From assembly GCF_003391115.1 (NCBI RefSeq), contig NZ_QTJP01000001.1, positions 62,001 through 126,000 of the forward strand: DNA of 64,000 bases, given 5' to 3'. The DNA comes from Sphingomonas crusticola (lineage in GTDB: Bacteria; Pseudomonadota; Alphaproteobacteria; Sphingomonadales; Sphingomonadaceae). The notes under the pieces were generated by a model. The model was not told the origin of the DNA and did no database searches. It saw only the letters and a program-made list of their open reading frames with translations. This document shows, piece after piece, positions 9,605 to 18,581 of this stretch (its first letter is position 1; every line of letters begins with the position of its first letter). The position numbers and the translations under genes are program-made.

Positions 9605-10557
9605 CAGACTTTCGCCTCACGCAAGAGGAGCCGGGCGAAGGCGAGCACGACGAAGGTGATCACGAACAGCAGGAAGCCAAGCGCGATCAAGGCCGACGTA
9701 TGCATGTCGCTGGTGGCCTCGGCGAATTCGTTGGCGACGGTAGACGCGATGGTCGAGCCGCTGTCGAACAGCGAATGCGGGAAGCCGTGCGCGTTGCCGA
9801 TGATGAAGGTCACCGCCATCGTCTCGCCGAGCGCGCGGCCGAGGCCGAGCATCACCACCCCGATCATGCCGCGGCGGACATAGGGGATGACGACCGCCCT
9901 GATCACCTCGAACGGGGTGCAGCCGAGGCCGTAGGCGGCCTCCCGCACCTGCGGCGGCACGGTCAGGAACAGCTCCCGGAACACCGCTGCCATATAAGGC
10001 AGGATCATGATCGCCAGGATCAGCGACGCGGTGAAGATATTGGCGCCGTTGGGCGTGCCGCCGAGCAACTTGCCGAGGAACGTGTCGGGATCGACATGCA
10101 TCGCGATCGGCATCTGCACGTGCGCGGCGAACCACGGCGCGAGCACGAACAGGCCCCACATGCCGTAGACGATCGAGGGTATGCCGGCGAGCAGCTCGAC
10201 CGCGATGGCGATCGAACCGGAAATTCGCGCCGGGCAGAATTCGACGAGAAAGACCGCGACGCCCAGCGCCAAGGGCAGCGCGATCAGCAGCGACAGGAAC
10301 GCCGTGATCAGCGTGCCCGCGATCGGGCCGGCGGCGCCGTAGACTTCCGTCACCGGATTCCAGGTGGTCGAGGTCAGGAAGCCGAAGCCGAATTCCCGGA
10401 AGGCGGGCAAGCCACCGATAAACAGGCTGATGATGACACCCGCCAACGCCGCCAACAGGAAAGTGGCGGCGGCGGCGCAAGCGAAGCGGAAGACGATCTC
10501 CCCCGTGGCGTGGCCCGGAGGCGCACCCTGGGGGCTGGCGGTGTCGGTGCGGGCCAT
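9604..10557 (-). CDS. pstC: Phosphate ABC transporter permease PstC
   Basis: 317 residues from the ATG at 10557 (MARTDTASP). Six membrane segments and the signature loop EAAYGLGCTPFEVIRAVVIP identify the PstC permease. The open frame continues upstream to 10608, but that part encodes the strong hairpin between pstS and pstC, and the shorter start gives a normal length. No strong ribosome site precedes either start, so expression may depend on read-through from pstS. Confidence 0.92.
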   Translation of the reverse strand: MARTDTASPQGAPPGHATGEIVFRFACAAAATFLLAALAGVIISLFIGGLPAFREFGFGFLTSTTWNPVTEVYGAAGPIAGTLITAFLSLLIALPLALGVAVFLVEFCPARISGSIAIAVELLAGIPSIVYGMWGLFVLAPWFAAHVQMPIAMHVDPDTFLGKLLGGTPNGANIFTASLILAIMILPYMAAVFRELFLTVPPQVREAAYGLGCTPFEVIRAVVIPYVRRGMIGVVMLGLGRALGETMAVTFIIGNAHGFPHSLFDSGSTIASTVANEFAEATSDMHTSALIALGFLLFVITFVVLAFARLLLREAKV

Positions 10558-10573
10558 GCTGGACTCGTAAAGA

Positions 10574-10606
10574 GGGCGCCGAAGCGTGGGAAGTGCTTCG
10601 GCGCCC
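10574..10606 (-). terminator. Intergenic hairpin between pstS and pstC (attenuator or mRNA stabiliser)
   Basis: Perfect 12-bp inverted repeat: GGGCGCCGAAGC (10574-10585) and GCTTCGGCGCCC (10595-10606) with a 9-base loop. On the minus strand it starts 10 bases after the pstS stop and is followed by TCTTTA, too weak a T-run for full termination. In binding-protein transporters such hairpins commonly let the binding-protein mRNA outnumber the permease mRNA; that role is inferred here. Confidence 0.75.
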
Positions 10607-10615
10607 ATGGACGTC

Positions 10616-11650
10616 TTACTTGGCGACGTAGACCGGCTTGCCGCCGGCGGTAACCGAGCGCGCCCACTGCTTCTTGAGCAGGCCCTTCACGTTGGCCGGC
10701 AGCGGCACATAATCGAGGCTGGCGGCAAGGCCGTCGCCCTTATTGTAGCCCCATTCGAAAAATTTCAGCACCTGGGCGCCGTCGGCGGGATTGGGCTGGT
10801 TGCGGTAGACGAGGATGAAGGTCGCACCGGTGATCGGCCAGGCGGCCGGGCTCGGCTGGTCGAGCAGCAGGATGTAATTGCCGGGCGAGCGCAGCCACGG
10901 CGCGCTCGCGGCCGCCGCGGCGAAGGCGGGGGCGGCAGGCGCGACGAACTTGCCGGCCTTGTTCTGCATGAGCGCATAGGTCGAGCGGTTCTGCTTGGCA
11001 TAAGCATATTCGACATAGCCGATCGCGCCGGTGGTCTGCTTCACGAACGCGGCGACGCCGTCATTGCCCTTGCCGCCAAGCCCGGTCGGCCACTGGACCG
11101 AGTCGCTCGCGCCGACCTGCGAAGCCCAGGCCGGGTTCTTCATTGCCAGGTAAGAGGTGAACAGGAAGCTGGTGCCCGAGCCGTCCGACCGGTGGACGAC
11201 CGTGATCGGCAGGTTCGGCAGCGGCACGCCACGGTTGAGGGCGGCGATCTGCGGCGCATTCCAGCGCGTGACCTTGCCGAGGAAGATGTCGCCGAGCAGG
11301 GCGCCCGACAGCTTGATCTGACCGGGACGGATGCCGGGGAGGTTCATGACCGGCACGACGCCGCCGACGACCGTCGGGAACTGATAGAGGCCCGCAGCTG
11401 CGAGCTCATCCGGCTTCAGCGGCTTGTCCGACGCGCCGAAATCGACCGTCTTGGCCTTGATCTGCTTGATGCCGCCGCCCGAGCCGATCGCCTGATAATT
11501 GAGGCCGATACCGGTCTGCGCCTTATAGGCTTCGGCCCACTTGGCATAAACGGGCGCGGGGAAAGTCGCTCCGGCGCCCGAAATGTCGGCGGCAGCCGCA
11601 GTGGACGCGATGGCGAGCCCGCCAATCGCCGCGACGAACGTCTTGAACAT
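10616..11650 (-). CDS. pstS: Periplasmic phosphate-binding protein PstS
   Basis: 344 residues with a signal peptide (MFKTFVAAIGGLAIASTAAA-AD). Phosphate-binding motifs are ISGAGATFPAPVY at the mature N-terminus, GSGGGIKQI and FGASDKPL, and further on HRSDGSGTSFLFT. It captures phosphate in the periplasm and delivers it to PstCA. It is the first gene of the operon, with a Pho box 62 bases upstream of its ATG and a hairpin directly after its stop. Confidence 0.96.
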   Translation of the reverse strand: MFKTFVAAIGGLAIASTAAAADISGAGATFPAPVYAKWAEAYKAQTGIGLNYQAIGSGGGIKQIKAKTVDFGASDKPLKPDELAAAGLYQFPTVVGGVVPVMNLPGIRPGQIKLSGALLGDIFLGKVTRWNAPQIAALNRGVPLPNLPITVVHRSDGSGTSFLFTSYLAMKNPAWASQVGASDSVQWPTGLGGKGNDGVAAFVKQTTGAIGYVEYAYAKQNRSTYALMQNKAGKFVAPAAPAFAAAAASAPWLRSPGNYILLLDQPSPAAWPITGATFILVYRNQPNPADGAQVLKFFEWGYNKGDGLAASLDYVPLPANVKGLLKKQWARSVTAGGKPVYVAK

Positions 11651-11711
11651 GTGGTTACCCCTGGAAAGAAGTGCGGCAATCAGCCGCTGTCACCGCCTTT
11701 ATGGAGGTTCC

Positions 11712-11729
11712 GTGACTCTTGTGTGACAG
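11712..11729 (-). promoter_or_regulatory. Pho box upstream of pstS
   Basis: On the minus strand CTGTCAC (11729-11723), four bases, then GAGTCAC (11718-11712): two 7-bp direct repeats with a 4-bp spacer, the layout bound by PhoB (consensus CTGTCAT repeats). Its position before the pst operon fits PhoB activation under phosphate limitation. Confidence 0.75.
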
Positions 11730-11749
11730 TCTTCCCCGGCGGACGGGGC

Positions 11750-13591
11750 TCAGTCGGGCAGTACTCGCACCGCCCCCCGTGAGGCGTTCCCCGCGAACAG
11801 GGCATAAGCCTGCAGCGCTTTCGAAACGGTCCGCTTGCGCCCAAACGGCTTCCACGCCTTGGGCCCGCGATCTTCCATCGCGGCATGGCGCTTGGCCAAG
11901 GTGGCGTCGTCGACCATCAGGTTGATCGTACGGTTGGGGATGTCGATCTCGATCAGGTCGCCATGCTCGACCAAAGCGATCAGTCCGCCCTCGGCCGCTT
12001 CGGGCGATACGTGCCCGATCGAGAGGCCGGATGTGCCGCCGGAGAAGCGGCCGTCGGTCAGCAGGGCACAGGCTTTGCCCATGCCCTTCGACTTCAGATA
12101 GGAGGTCGGGTAGAGCATTTCCTGCATGCCGGGGCCGCCCTTGGGACCTTCATAACGGATGACGACGACGTCGCCCTCCTTGATCTGGTTGCCGAGGATG
12201 CCGACCACGGCGGCATCCTGGCTCTCATAGACCATCGCGCGTCCGGTGAAGGTGAGGATGCTCTCGTCCACGCCGGCGGTCTTCACGATGCAGCCCTCAG
12301 GTGCGAGATTGCCGAACAGCACGGCCAGACCGCCATCCTGGCTGAAGGCGTTGTTGGCCGAGCGGATCACGCCGCTTTCGCGATCGAGGTCAAGCTCGTC
12401 CCACCGGCGCGACTGGGAGAATGCGGTCTGGGTGGGCACGCCACCCGGGGCGGCGCGGTAGAAGGTCCGCACGGATTCGCTGTTGGTGCGCGCGACGTCC
12501 CAGCGGCCCAGCGCCTCGCCAAGGCTCGAGCTGTGGACGGTCGGCTGTTCGACATCGAGCAGGTTGGCGCGATCGAGCTCGCCGAGGATCGCCATGATCC
12601 CGCCCGCGCGGTGGACGTCTTCCATATGCACGTCGGACTTGGCCGGCGCGACCTTGCACAGGCAGGGTACGCGCCGCGACAGGCGATCGATATCGGCCAT
12701 GGTGAAATCGACCCCTGCCTCATGCGCGGCGGCAAGCAGGTGGAGCACGGTGTTGGTCGATCCGCCCATCGCGATATCGAGGCTCATCGCATTCTCGAAC
12801 GCTTCGAACGTCGCGATATTGCGGGGCAGGGCGGTGGCGTCGTCCTGCTCGTACCAGCGCTTGGCGAGATCGACGATGGTGTGACCGGCCTCGCGGAACA
12901 GCCGTTCGCGATCGGCATGAGTCGCCAGCACCGATCCGTTGCCGGGCAGCGACAGGCCGAGCGCCTCGGTCAGGCAGTTCATCGAATTGGCGGTGAACAT
13001 GCCGGAGCAGCTGCCGCAGGTCGGGCAGGCGGCCTTCTCAATCGCGTCGACTTCCTCGTCCGAATAGGCTTCGTCGCCGGCCGCGACCATCGCGTCGACC
13101 AGGTCGAGCGCAACCTCCTTGCCACGAAGCACGACCTTGCCCGCTTCCATCGGCCCGCCCGAGACGAACACGGCGGGAACATTGATGCGCAACGCCGCCA
13201 TCAGCATGCCGGGCGTGATCTTGTCGCAATTGGAGATGCACACCATCGCATCGGCGCAATGGGCGTTGACCATATATTCGACGCTGTCGGCGATCAGCTC
13301 GCGGCTCGGCAGCGAATAGAGCATCCCGTCATGCCCCATCGCGATGCCGTCATCGACCGCGATCGTGTTGAACTCCTTGGCGACGCCGCCCGCCGCCTCG
13401 ATCTCGCGCGCGACCAATTGCCCGAGATCCTTGAGGTGGACATGGCCGGGCACGAATTGGGTGAAGCTGTTGACGACCGCGATGATCGGCTTGCCGAAGT
13501 CGCTATCCTTCATGCCGGTCGCGCGCCACAAACCGCGCGCGCCTGCCATGTTGCGGCCATGGGTGGTGGTACGGGAACGGTAAGCGGGCAT
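11750..13591 (-). CDS. ilvD: Dihydroxy-acid dehydratase IlvD
   Basis: 613 residues, full length for the enzyme. It makes 2-keto acids from 2,3-dihydroxy acids in valine, leucine and isoleucine synthesis, using an Fe-S cluster. Cluster ligands are visible in [11 protein letters not shown] and in [20 protein letters not shown], and the C-terminal signature [21 protein letters not shown] is intact. The N-terminus [20 protein letters not shown] is typical. It stands alone on the minus strand and is divergent from the FUSC-type gene. Confidence 0.97.
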   Translation of the reverse strand: MPAYRSRTTTHGRNMAGARGLWRATGMKDSDFGKPIIAVVNSFTQFVPGHVHLKDLGQLVAREIEAAGGVAKEFNTIAVDDGIAMGHDGMLYSLPSRELIADSVEYMVNAHCADAMVCISNCDKITPGMLMAALRINVPAVFVSGGPMEAGKVVLRGKEVALDLVDAMVAAGDEAYSDEEVDAIEKAACPTCGSCSGMFTANSMNCLTEALGLSLPGNGSVLATHADRERLFREAGHTIVDLAKRWYEQDDATALPRNIATFEAFENAMSLDIAMGGSTNTVLHLLAAAHEAGVDFTMADIDRLSRRVPCLCKVAPAKSDVHMEDVHRAGGIMAILGELDRANLLDVEQPTVHSSSLGEALGRWDVARTNSESVRTFYRAAPGGVPTQTAFSQSRRWDELDLDRESGVIRSANNAFSQDGGLAVLFGNLAPEGCIVKTAGVDESILTFTGRAMVYESQDAAVVGILGNQIKEGDVVVIRYEGPKGGPGMQEMLYPTSYLKSKGMGKACALLTDGRFSGGTSGLSIGHVSPEAAEGGLIALVEHGDLIEIDIPNRTINLMVDDATLAKRHAAMEDRGPKAWKPFGRKRTVSKALQAYALFAGNASRGAVRVLPD

Positions 13592-13692
13592 GACGAAGAC
13601 CTATAAGGGGAAGCGACCGCAGCGGCAATGTAAGGGCGCGCGTTGCGCCAAGCGCGGCGCTAGGGCCAGCCCATGATTCTTGGCCGGCGCAC

Positions 13693-14760
13693 ATGAAAGC
13701 TATTCTCGATGCGCGGCGGGTCGACGAACTCGAATGCGTCGCGTCCGTCCTGCTGGCGATCCTGTTCGCGCATTGGATCGGCGCGTCCAACGTCTCCTGG
13801 GCGGCTTTCTCCGGCTATATGGTGATGCGCGGCCATGTTGCCGAAAGCTTCATCCGCGGGCTGCTGCGGATTGTCGGAACCGCCGCCGGCGCTCTCCTGG
13901 GCCTGGCGATAACGCCGCTCGTGGCGGGCGACGTCCTGCTCACTTCGCTCGGGTTGGCCGCGATCGGCGGGACGATGCTCTACGCCGCGCTGACTGCAAA
14001 GCGGGCTTATGCGTGGCTGTTCGTGGGACTGACGTTCGTCATGATCCTGCTCGACAAGGTCCAGCATCCGGATATCGCCATCATCGAGTTCGCCCGCACA
14101 CGTATGCTGGAGGTGATCGCCGGCACCGTCGCCTGTGTCGTGATCAGTACGGCTTCGACCCTCACGTTGCGGCGTATCTGGCCGGCGGAGCGGAGCGCGT
14201 CGCCGGCGCGCGTCGGCTGGCACCCCCACGCCGCGCGCCACGCCGCGCAAGCGGCCCTCGCCCTGCTGATCCTGCCTGCGCTGGGAGCATGGCTTCACCT
14301 GCCCGCGCTCTCCCAGAGTGCGGTCGCGATCATGGCGGTCATGCTGGTGCCAGTCACGAGCCTTGGCGTCAGCGGCTTCGTTCCCGTCAGCCGCCGCCTG
14401 CTCAACCGCGTGGTCGGCTGCCTCGCCGGCGCGGCGCTGGCCGCGTGCTTCCTATTCATCGCCCGCGGGTCCGCGCCTATTCTGATCCTGGGCACAATAA
14501 TCGGCGTTGCGGCCGGACGGCATCTCGAGAACGGCAAGGGAGCCCTGGCCTATGCCGGTACGCAATTCGTACTGGCGATATTGGTGACTTTGGTACCCGA
14601 CAGCTATGCCGACGCGCATATCGGCCCGGCCGCGGACCGCCTGCTCGGTACGTTGATCGGCATGGCGCTGCTGGAGCCGGTATTGCTCCTCTGGCATCTC
14701 ATCGCCCGCGACGAAGCCCGCAACGCAAGTGCGGCTGACGCGGAGGCGGGCGGCGTTTAG
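13693..14760 (+). CDS. FUSC-family inner membrane protein
   Basis: 355 residues in two hydrophobic halves, each of four to six helices, separated by a short polar stretch near residue 170-185 (RRIWPAERSASPARVGWHPHAAR). This duplicated layout, the early WAAFSGYMVMRG and the later LVPVTSLGVSG are features of the fusaric acid resistance / aromatic acid exporter (FUSC, AaeB-like) family. The protein is about half the length of AaeB and lacks the large cytoplasmic domain. No membrane fusion partner is beside it, so the substrate and even transport function are open. Confidence 0.65.
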   Translation: MKAILDARRVDELECVASVLLAILFAHWIGASNVSWAAFSGYMVMRGHVAESFIRGLLRIVGTAAGALLGLAITPLVAGDVLLTSLGLAAIGGTMLYAALTAKRAYAWLFVGLTFVMILLDKVQHPDIAIIEFARTRMLEVIAGTVACVVISTASTLTLRRIWPAERSASPARVGWHPHAARHAAQAALALLILPALGAWLHLPALSQSAVAIMAVMLVPVTSLGVSGFVPVSRRLLNRVVGCLAGAALAACFLFIARGSAPILILGTIIGVAAGRHLENGKGALAYAGTQFVLAILVTLVPDSYADAHIGPAADRLLGTLIGMALLEPVLLLWHLIARDEARNASAADAEAGGV

Positions 14761-14852
14761 AAGCGCGTAATGGTTCACTTTTCGTTCCAGGATCGCTACG
14801 ATGCGGCAATGGCCGATCGCGTGCTCTTTCCCTTTCTCATGACGGTGTGCTG

Positions 14853-16172
14853 ATGGCGAAGCGGGCCGGTAGCGCAGACCTTCCGCTGCATGGCGGGCGC
14901 GTTCCGCCGTGGCTGGGCGAGAGGATGACCAAGCTCGGCGCGGTGATCACGCAAGCGATCGTCCACGAATATGGCCGCGACGAATTCCTCCGCAGGCTGG
15001 CCCATCCATTCTGGTTTCAATCCTTCGGAGCGGTGATGGGGATGGACTGGCATTCGTCCGGGATCACCACCAGCGTGTTGGGTGCACTCAAGCGCGGGCT
15101 TGCGCCGCTGTCGGGGGAATTGGGCATCCACGTCTGCGGCGGCCGCGGCCGTCATTCGCGCCGCACGCCCGACGAGCTGGCAATGGTTGGCGAGAAGGTC
15201 GGCGTGGATGGCGCCGCGCTTGCCAAGGCCAGCCGCTTGGTTGCCAAAGTCGATAGCGCCGCCGTGCAGGACAATTTCGATCTCTACCTGCACGGCTTCA
15301 TCGTCTGCGACGACGGCAAGTGGGTCGTCGTGCAGCAGGGGATGAACGGCGATCGGCGGCAGGCGCGCCGCTATCATTGGTTGTCGGAAGAGATGACCAG
15401 CTTCGTCGATGCGCCACATGCCGCCATTGACGGGCGCGGGCAGGGCGTGATCGTCAACCTCACCGATCGCCGCGCCGAGGCCTCGCGCCGTGCTCAACTC
15501 GACCTGCTCGGTACGATCGGCCCGGGCGGCGTCGCCCGCGAATGGGCCGAGCTGGCCCGGCAGGCTGCCCCCGCCCTGCCACCTGCGGCGCAAGCCATGC
15601 TGCCGCATCTGATCATGCCCGATCATCACGACGTACGCGGCGAGGACGTGATCGCGCGGCGGCTGCACGGCAATCTTGCGGCCGCAGCGGAGCGGGGACC
15701 GGAGGATTTTGCCGAATTGCTGCTGGTTCCCGGCGTTGGCGCCCGCACCGTGCGGGCGTTGGCGATGGTGGCGGAAGTGGTCCATGGCGCGCCGTGCCGG
15801 TTCAGCGATCCGGCGCGCTTCTCGCTCGCCCATGGCGGCAAGGACCGCCATCCCTTTCCGGTCCCGATCAAGGTTTACGACCGCACGATTGCGGTGATGA
15901 AGAGCGCGATCCACCGGGCCAAGCTGGGACAGACCGAAGAACTGGCCGCGATCCGGCGGCTGGATGCGCAGTCCCGCCAGCTGGAACGCGAAGCGCACGG
16001 CCCTTCGGTGGAAGCGCTGATCGCGCAGGAGCGTGCGGCCAGCCACACTTATGGTGGCCGCAGCGTGTTTGGAATCGAGCCGCCACCTGCCGGGCAGGTC
16101 GTACTCGATCAGGAAGTGGAGGCCCGACCGGGAATCGAACCCGGGTGCAAGGATTTGCAGTCCTCTGCGTAA
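14853..16172 (+). CDS. DUF763 domain protein
   Basis: 439 residues from the ATG at 14853; a GTG two codons earlier is also possible and neither has a clear ribosome site. The opening (SADLPLHGGRVPPWLGERM), the GAVMGMDWHSSGITTSVLGALK segment and the central VQDNFDLYLHGFIVCDDGKW match DUF763. A helix-hairpin-helix-like stretch (ELLLVPGVGARTVRALAMVAEV) suggests nucleic-acid contact. The function is not known. Its last 18 codons lie within the oppositely oriented tRNA-Cys gene, so the extreme C-terminus is set by tRNA sequence and unlikely to be conserved for protein function. Confidence 0.8.
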   Translation: MAKRAGSADLPLHGGRVPPWLGERMTKLGAVITQAIVHEYGRDEFLRRLAHPFWFQSFGAVMGMDWHSSGITTSVLGALKRGLAPLSGELGIHVCGGRGRHSRRTPDELAMVGEKVGVDGAALAKASRLVAKVDSAAVQDNFDLYLHGFIVCDDGKWVVVQQGMNGDRRQARRYHWLSEEMTSFVDAPHAAIDGRGQGVIVNLTDRRAEASRRAQLDLLGTIGPGGVAREWAELARQAAPALPPAAQAMLPHLIMPDHHDVRGEDVIARRLHGNLAAAAERGPEDFAELLLVPGVGARTVRALAMVAEVVHGAPCRFSDPARFSLAHGGKDRHPFPVPIKVYDRTIAVMKSAIHRAKLGQTEELAAIRRLDAQSRQLEREAHGPSVEALIAQERAASHTYGGRSVFGIEPPPAGQVVLDQEVEARPGIEPGCKDLQSSA

Positions 16173-16190
16173 CCACTCCGCCATCGGGCC
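16117..16190 (-). tRNA. tRNA-Cys(GCA)
   Basis: On the minus strand GGCCCGA (from 16190) pairs with TCGGGCC, then T and an encoded CCA (16119-16117). The anticodon loop CTGCAAA gives GCA. The T arm CCGGGTTCGATTCCCGG is standard. The 3' half lies inside the end of the convergent DUF763 reading frame. Confidence 0.96.
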
Positions 16191-16390
16191 GGAAGGCGTG
16201 CGCAGATGGTGGCTTTTCGCGTCCGTGTCAAACAAGTCCCTGCATTGGGGTACCTGCCCATTATCGGACAGCTCGCAGTCGCTTGTGCCCGTTTTCGGAC
16301 ACCGGAAGTCGGTAGACGCCGTTCCTGAGCCGTGAAGCACTGGCATGGATCATGCTCCTCTTGGCCTCGACAATTGCGTTCGATAAGGCG

Positions 16391-16428
16391 TTGTCATGCG
16401 GAGCGGTGTCTTGTATGAATAAGACACC
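16391..16428 (+). promoter_or_regulatory. Promoter and overlapping inverted repeat upstream of the methyltransferase-tolC-popZ operon
   Basis: TTGTCA (16391-16396) and TATGAA (16414-16419) are 17 bases apart. A perfect inverted repeat, GGTGTCTT (16405-16412) and AAGACACC (16421-16428), with an 8-base centre, brackets the -10 box. A dimeric repressor bound here would block RNA polymerase. The repeat ends about 20 bases before the GTG start at 16448. The regulator is not in the window. Confidence 0.6.
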
Positions 16429-16447
16429 TGAAGAGGGCAACGATAAA

Positions 16448-17089
16448 GTGACCGAGCATAATTTCGAGCAGATGCGTCGTGCGATGGTGGCGAGCCAATT
16501 GCGTACTACGGCGGTCAACGATCCACGCGTCGTGGCGGCGATGGGGGCGGTCGCACGCGAGCGGTTCCTGCCGGCCTCGCAAGCTGCACTCGCTTATCTG
16601 GATGCGGCGCTGCCGATTTCGCCGGGTCGGGCAATGCCGGCGCCGATGGTGCTGGGCCGGCTGCTCACGGAGGCCCGCGTGAAATCATCCGATCATGCGC
16701 TCGTTATCGGCGCGGGCGGGGGTTATGCCGCCGCCGTGCTTGCGGAGCTGGCCGGTACTGTCGTCGCCCTCGAAGAAGATGTTGCATTGGTCGGCGATGC
16801 GCCGCTGCCGGCGCGTGTCAGCCGTGTAACTGGCCCCCTCACCGAAGGCTGGTCCGAGGGCGCGCCCTACGATTTGATCCTGTTCGATGGTGCCATCGAG
16901 CGAGTGCCTCCAACAATCATCGCGCAAATGGCCGATGGCGGCCGGCTGGCCGCACCGATTGTGGAGAATGGCGTCAGCCGGCTGGCGATCGGCCGCAAGG
17001 CGGGCGACGGGTTCGGCATGATCACGTTCGCCGATGCGGAGGCGCCTGCCTTGCCTGGTTTCGCGGTGGAAAAGGGGTTCACATTCTGA
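16448..17089 (+). CDS. Protein-L-isoaspartate O-methyltransferase-like protein
   Basis: 213 residues from a GTG at 16448, chosen because GAGGG lies 9 bases upstream. The N-terminal MRRAMVASQLRTTAVNDPRVVAAMGAV and the SAM-binding motif I (ALVIGAGGGYAAAVLAEL) are those of the PCMT family, which repairs isoaspartyl residues. The usual T-I-S-Q-P substrate motif is replaced by GRAMPAP, so repair activity is doubtful. Its stop overlaps the ATG of the tolC-like gene (TGATG), an order (this protein, TolC, PopZ) I associate with other alphaproteobacteria. Confidence 0.75.
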   Translation: MTEHNFEQMRRAMVASQLRTTAVNDPRVVAAMGAVARERFLPASQAALAYLDAALPISPGRAMPAPMVLGRLLTEARVKSSDHALVIGAGGGYAAAVLAELAGTVVALEEDVALVGDAPLPARVSRVTGPLTEGWSEGAPYDLILFDGAIERVPPTIIAQMADGGRLAAPIVENGVSRLAIGRKAGDGFGMITFADAEAPALPGFAVEKGFTF

Positions 17090-18564
17090 TGCGTACGGGG
17101 GGGAAGATCGTGGCGGCCTTGCTGGCGGGGGTCGCGCTGGGCGCGCCCGCGCTGGCGACCACGCTGCAGGAAGCGTTCATCCAGACCTATAATTCCAGTC
17201 CCGCTCTGAATGCCGCGCGCGCCCAGTTGCGCGCGACTGATGAAGGCGTGCCGATCGCCAAAGCGGAATCCCGGCTTCAGGCATCGAGCACGCTTGGGCT
17301 TAGCCAGAACACCAATGGCATTGCCCGCCTCAACAATGGCGGCCGAACGCTGACCGCGCAGCTCAACCTGTCCTATCCGCTGTTTCAGGGTGGGCGCGTC
17401 AAGAACGCGATCAACGCTGCGGAATCACGCGTCGCCGGGGGGCGAGCCGATCTGCGCACGACCGAGGGCAATATTTTCACGCAGGTGGTCGCGGCCTACA
17501 TGGACGTGATCCGCGATGCGTCCATCGTCGATCTTAACAAAAAGAATGTCGACGTCCTCAACACCAACCTCAAGGCGAGCCGCGATCGCTTCCAGGTGGG
17601 CGACCTCACCCGGACCGACGTCGCCCAGTCGGAAGCGCGGCTCAGCCTCGCGCGCAGCCAGCTCGTCACTGCGCAGGGCAATCTGACCGGCAGCCGCGAG
17701 AATTTCCGGCGCGTGATCGGCATCTGGCCGGAGACTTTGGCGCCGCCGCCGGCGCTGCCGCCGCTGCCCGCCACGCCCGATCAGGCGGTCGAGACCGCGC
17801 TATCGAACAGCCCGGCCATCCAGGCCGCGGGCGCGATCACCCAGGCCGCCGGTTTCGACGTGCGTGCCGCCAGGGCACAGCGCTTGCCGACGCTGGCGGC
17901 CGTCGGCGGTACCAACTACAACAATTATCTGGGCACGATTAACCAGGTTTCGGGCGGCTTCGGCGGCGACAATTCGCAAGGCTCGAACTCGGCCGGCATC
18001 GCGCTTACGGTTCCGCTCTACCAGGGCGGCCTTGTCGGGGCGCGTGTCCGCCAGGCGCAGGCGGTCCAGAATCAGGCCGCCGAGCAGGGGATCGACGTCG
18101 AACGGCAGGTGATCGCCAATACTCGTGCCGCCTTCGCCAGCTACCGCGCAGCGGCGGAAGCCATCACCGCCAATCAGCAGGCGGTGTCAGCCAATGAGCT
18201 CGCGCTGGAAGGCGTGCGCGCCGAAAACCGGGTCGGCACACGTACCGTGCTGGAGGTTCTCAACGCGGAACAGGAATTGCTGAACGCGCAGGTCGACTTG
18301 GTCAGCGCGCAGCATGACCAATATGTCGCGGGTTTCGCCTTGCTCAACGCGATGGGGGAGGCCGAAGCGCGCGATCTGGGGCTCGACGGTGGGTCGCTAT
18401 ACGATCCGACGGCCAACTATAACCACGTTCGCCGCTGGATCGGCGACTGGAGCGATCAGCCGCAATATACACCGCGCGGCACGCGTACCTCCGGTCCGAC
18501 CCCGGAGGCGCCGGACGTGGCCCCTTATGACCCCGACAAGACCGTGACACCGCGCTCGCAATAA
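17089..18564 (+). CDS. tolC: TolC-family outer membrane efflux protein
   Basis: 491 residues with a signal peptide ending near ALAT. Two internally similar halves of long helices carry the family landmarks: FIQTYNSSPALNAARAQLRA at the start, SYPLFQGGRVKNAINAAE and its repeat TVPLYQGGLVGARVRQAQ, VGTRTVLEVLNAEQELLNAQ near the end. It forms the trimeric outer membrane channel for tripartite pumps and type I secretion. No inner membrane partner is adjacent. Co-transcribed with the upstream methyltransferase-like gene, and popZ follows 17 bases later. The C-terminal 45 residues are Pro/Thr-rich and probably disordered. Confidence 0.92.
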   Translation: MRTGGKIVAALLAGVALGAPALATTLQEAFIQTYNSSPALNAARAQLRATDEGVPIAKAESRLQASSTLGLSQNTNGIARLNNGGRTLTAQLNLSYPLFQGGRVKNAINAAESRVAGGRADLRTTEGNIFTQVVAAYMDVIRDASIVDLNKKNVDVLNTNLKASRDRFQVGDLTRTDVAQSEARLSLARSQLVTAQGNLTGSRENFRRVIGIWPETLAPPPALPPLPATPDQAVETALSNSPAIQAAGAITQAAGFDVRAARAQRLPTLAAVGGTNYNNYLGTINQVSGGFGGDNSQGSNSAGIALTVPLYQGGLVGARVRQAQAVQNQAAEQGIDVERQVIANTRAAFASYRAAAEAITANQQAVSANELALEGVRAENRVGTRTVLEVLNAEQELLNAQVDLVSAQHDQYVAGFALLNAMGEAEARDLGLDGGSLYDPTANYNHVRRWIGDWSDQPQYTPRGTRTSGPTPEAPDVAPYDPDKTVTPRSQ

Positions 18565-18581
18565 GCGATACTCGTCGTGTC

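Noticed and set aside
11885-13606. Plus-strand frame of 573 codons opposite ilvD
   Set aside because: Antisense shadow of a well-defined enzyme in GC-rich DNA, with Arg/Asp/His-rich low-complexity translation and no family pattern.
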